From NCBI GenBank assembly GCA_944323255.1, contig CALURU010000004.1, positions 1 to 64,000 of the forward strand: DNA of 64,000 nucleotides, given 5' to 3'. The position numbers and the translations under genes are program-made. The notes below the pieces were generated by a model. The model was not told the DNA's origin, searched no databases, and saw only the letters and a list, made by a program, of their open reading frames with translations. How positions within the stretch are numbered: the first letter of the stretch is position 1; each line of letters opens with the position of its first letter. The DNA is from Candidatus Gastranaerophilales bacterium. GTDB lineage: Bacteria > Cyanobacteriota > Vampirovibrionia > Gastranaerophilales > Gastranaerophilaceae. This document shows, one piece after another, positions 63,901 through 64,000 of the stretch.

Positions 63901-64000
63901 CGGCCATATTCCTACGTACGTAGTATTCCGGCTTTCACGGTTGCGGCACAGTCACGGATTTCCACCGTAGTTTCCTCGTATTTAATTTCCTTTATCGTAT
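63899..64000 (-). promoter_or_regulatory. Cobalamin riboswitch (partial, cut by window edge)
   Basis: On the minus strand, positions 63966 down to 63935 read GGTGGAAATCCGTGACTG then TGCCGCAACCGTGA, the B12-box core of cobalamin riboswitches. It is followed by AGCCGGAATAC. The 5' part of the element lies beyond the window end. It reads toward lower coordinates, where the nearest gene is the CPHG/CPIC protein about 370 bases away. No B12 transport or synthesis gene is visible, so the target is unknown or lost. Confidence 0.85.

Noticed and set aside
1-64000. tRNA or rRNA genes
   Set aside because: I looked for T-loop patterns such as GGTTCGAATCC and found only a repeat (GGTTCGGGATGAC at 63649). 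A covariance scan would be decisive.

Overview
The window is low-GC DNA from a flagellated bacterium with a two-membrane envelope: it carries an RND efflux pump with a TolC-type outer-membrane channel and flagellar genes. A YggS-SepF pair, a FliA-type promoter, many small proteins with a shared short N-terminal leader, and a type IV pilin-like protein together suggest a member of the non-photosynthetic cyanobacterial relatives (Vampirovibrionia/Melainabacteria, probably the gut order Gastranaerophilales). That placement is inference from gene content and style; no rRNA or other marker gene in the window proves it.

Layout. 1-700: repeat, poly-C tract and a small unknown gene. 701-4684 (minus): flagellar export and basal body genes (fliG-like, fliH, flhA). 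4814-6150: bioG-bioC biotin genes. 6234-8408: PAS sensor kinase and a beta-rich unknown protein. 8504-8829: a perfect FliA promoter driving a small NPF-repeat protein. 8937-14130: exported GH13 enzyme, rhodanese, HdeD-like membrane protein and two GT2 glycosyltransferases. 14131-15720: 1.6 kb of dispersed repeats with no credible gene. 15733-17654: three small or unknown genes. 17873-21621: fliJ-fliK-flgD-flgE. 21923-23240: yggS-sepF. 23398-26984 (minus): response regulator, histidine kinase, flgB-flgC-fliE. 27405-28687: pilin-like and unknown proteins. 28688-29972: repeats, including a duplicated segment of roughly 350-400 bp. 29973-33665: ECF sigma factor, anti-sigma factor, clpC. 33736-34420: 56-bp tandem repeats and a decayed GT8 glycosyltransferase gene. 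34606-41288: SH3-like protein, small proteins, Pif1-like helicase, priA, HD phosphohydrolase. 41285-48865: unknown proteins, pheT, a lipoprotein substrate-binding protein, a putative zinc metallopeptidase. 48940-54286: membrane proteins, SF1 helicase-nuclease, DUF3137 protein, YfiH. 54312-61195: tolC-RND-MFP efflux operon with divergent marR and a perfect operator palindrome, then a MerR regulator. 61332-63531: two unknown proteins. The last 100 bases contain the conserved core of a cobalamin riboswitch on the minus strand, cut by the window edge.

The two strongest themes are these. First, flagellar genes lie in three separate clusters, and a FliA promoter adds a small uncharacterised protein to the set. 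Second, several families of short repeats have spread through the intergenic DNA, and some appear inside reading frames (pheT, the Pif1-like helicase, a HEAT-like protein, the start of a binding-protein gene). I found no tRNA, rRNA, CRISPR array, transposase or prophage gene.
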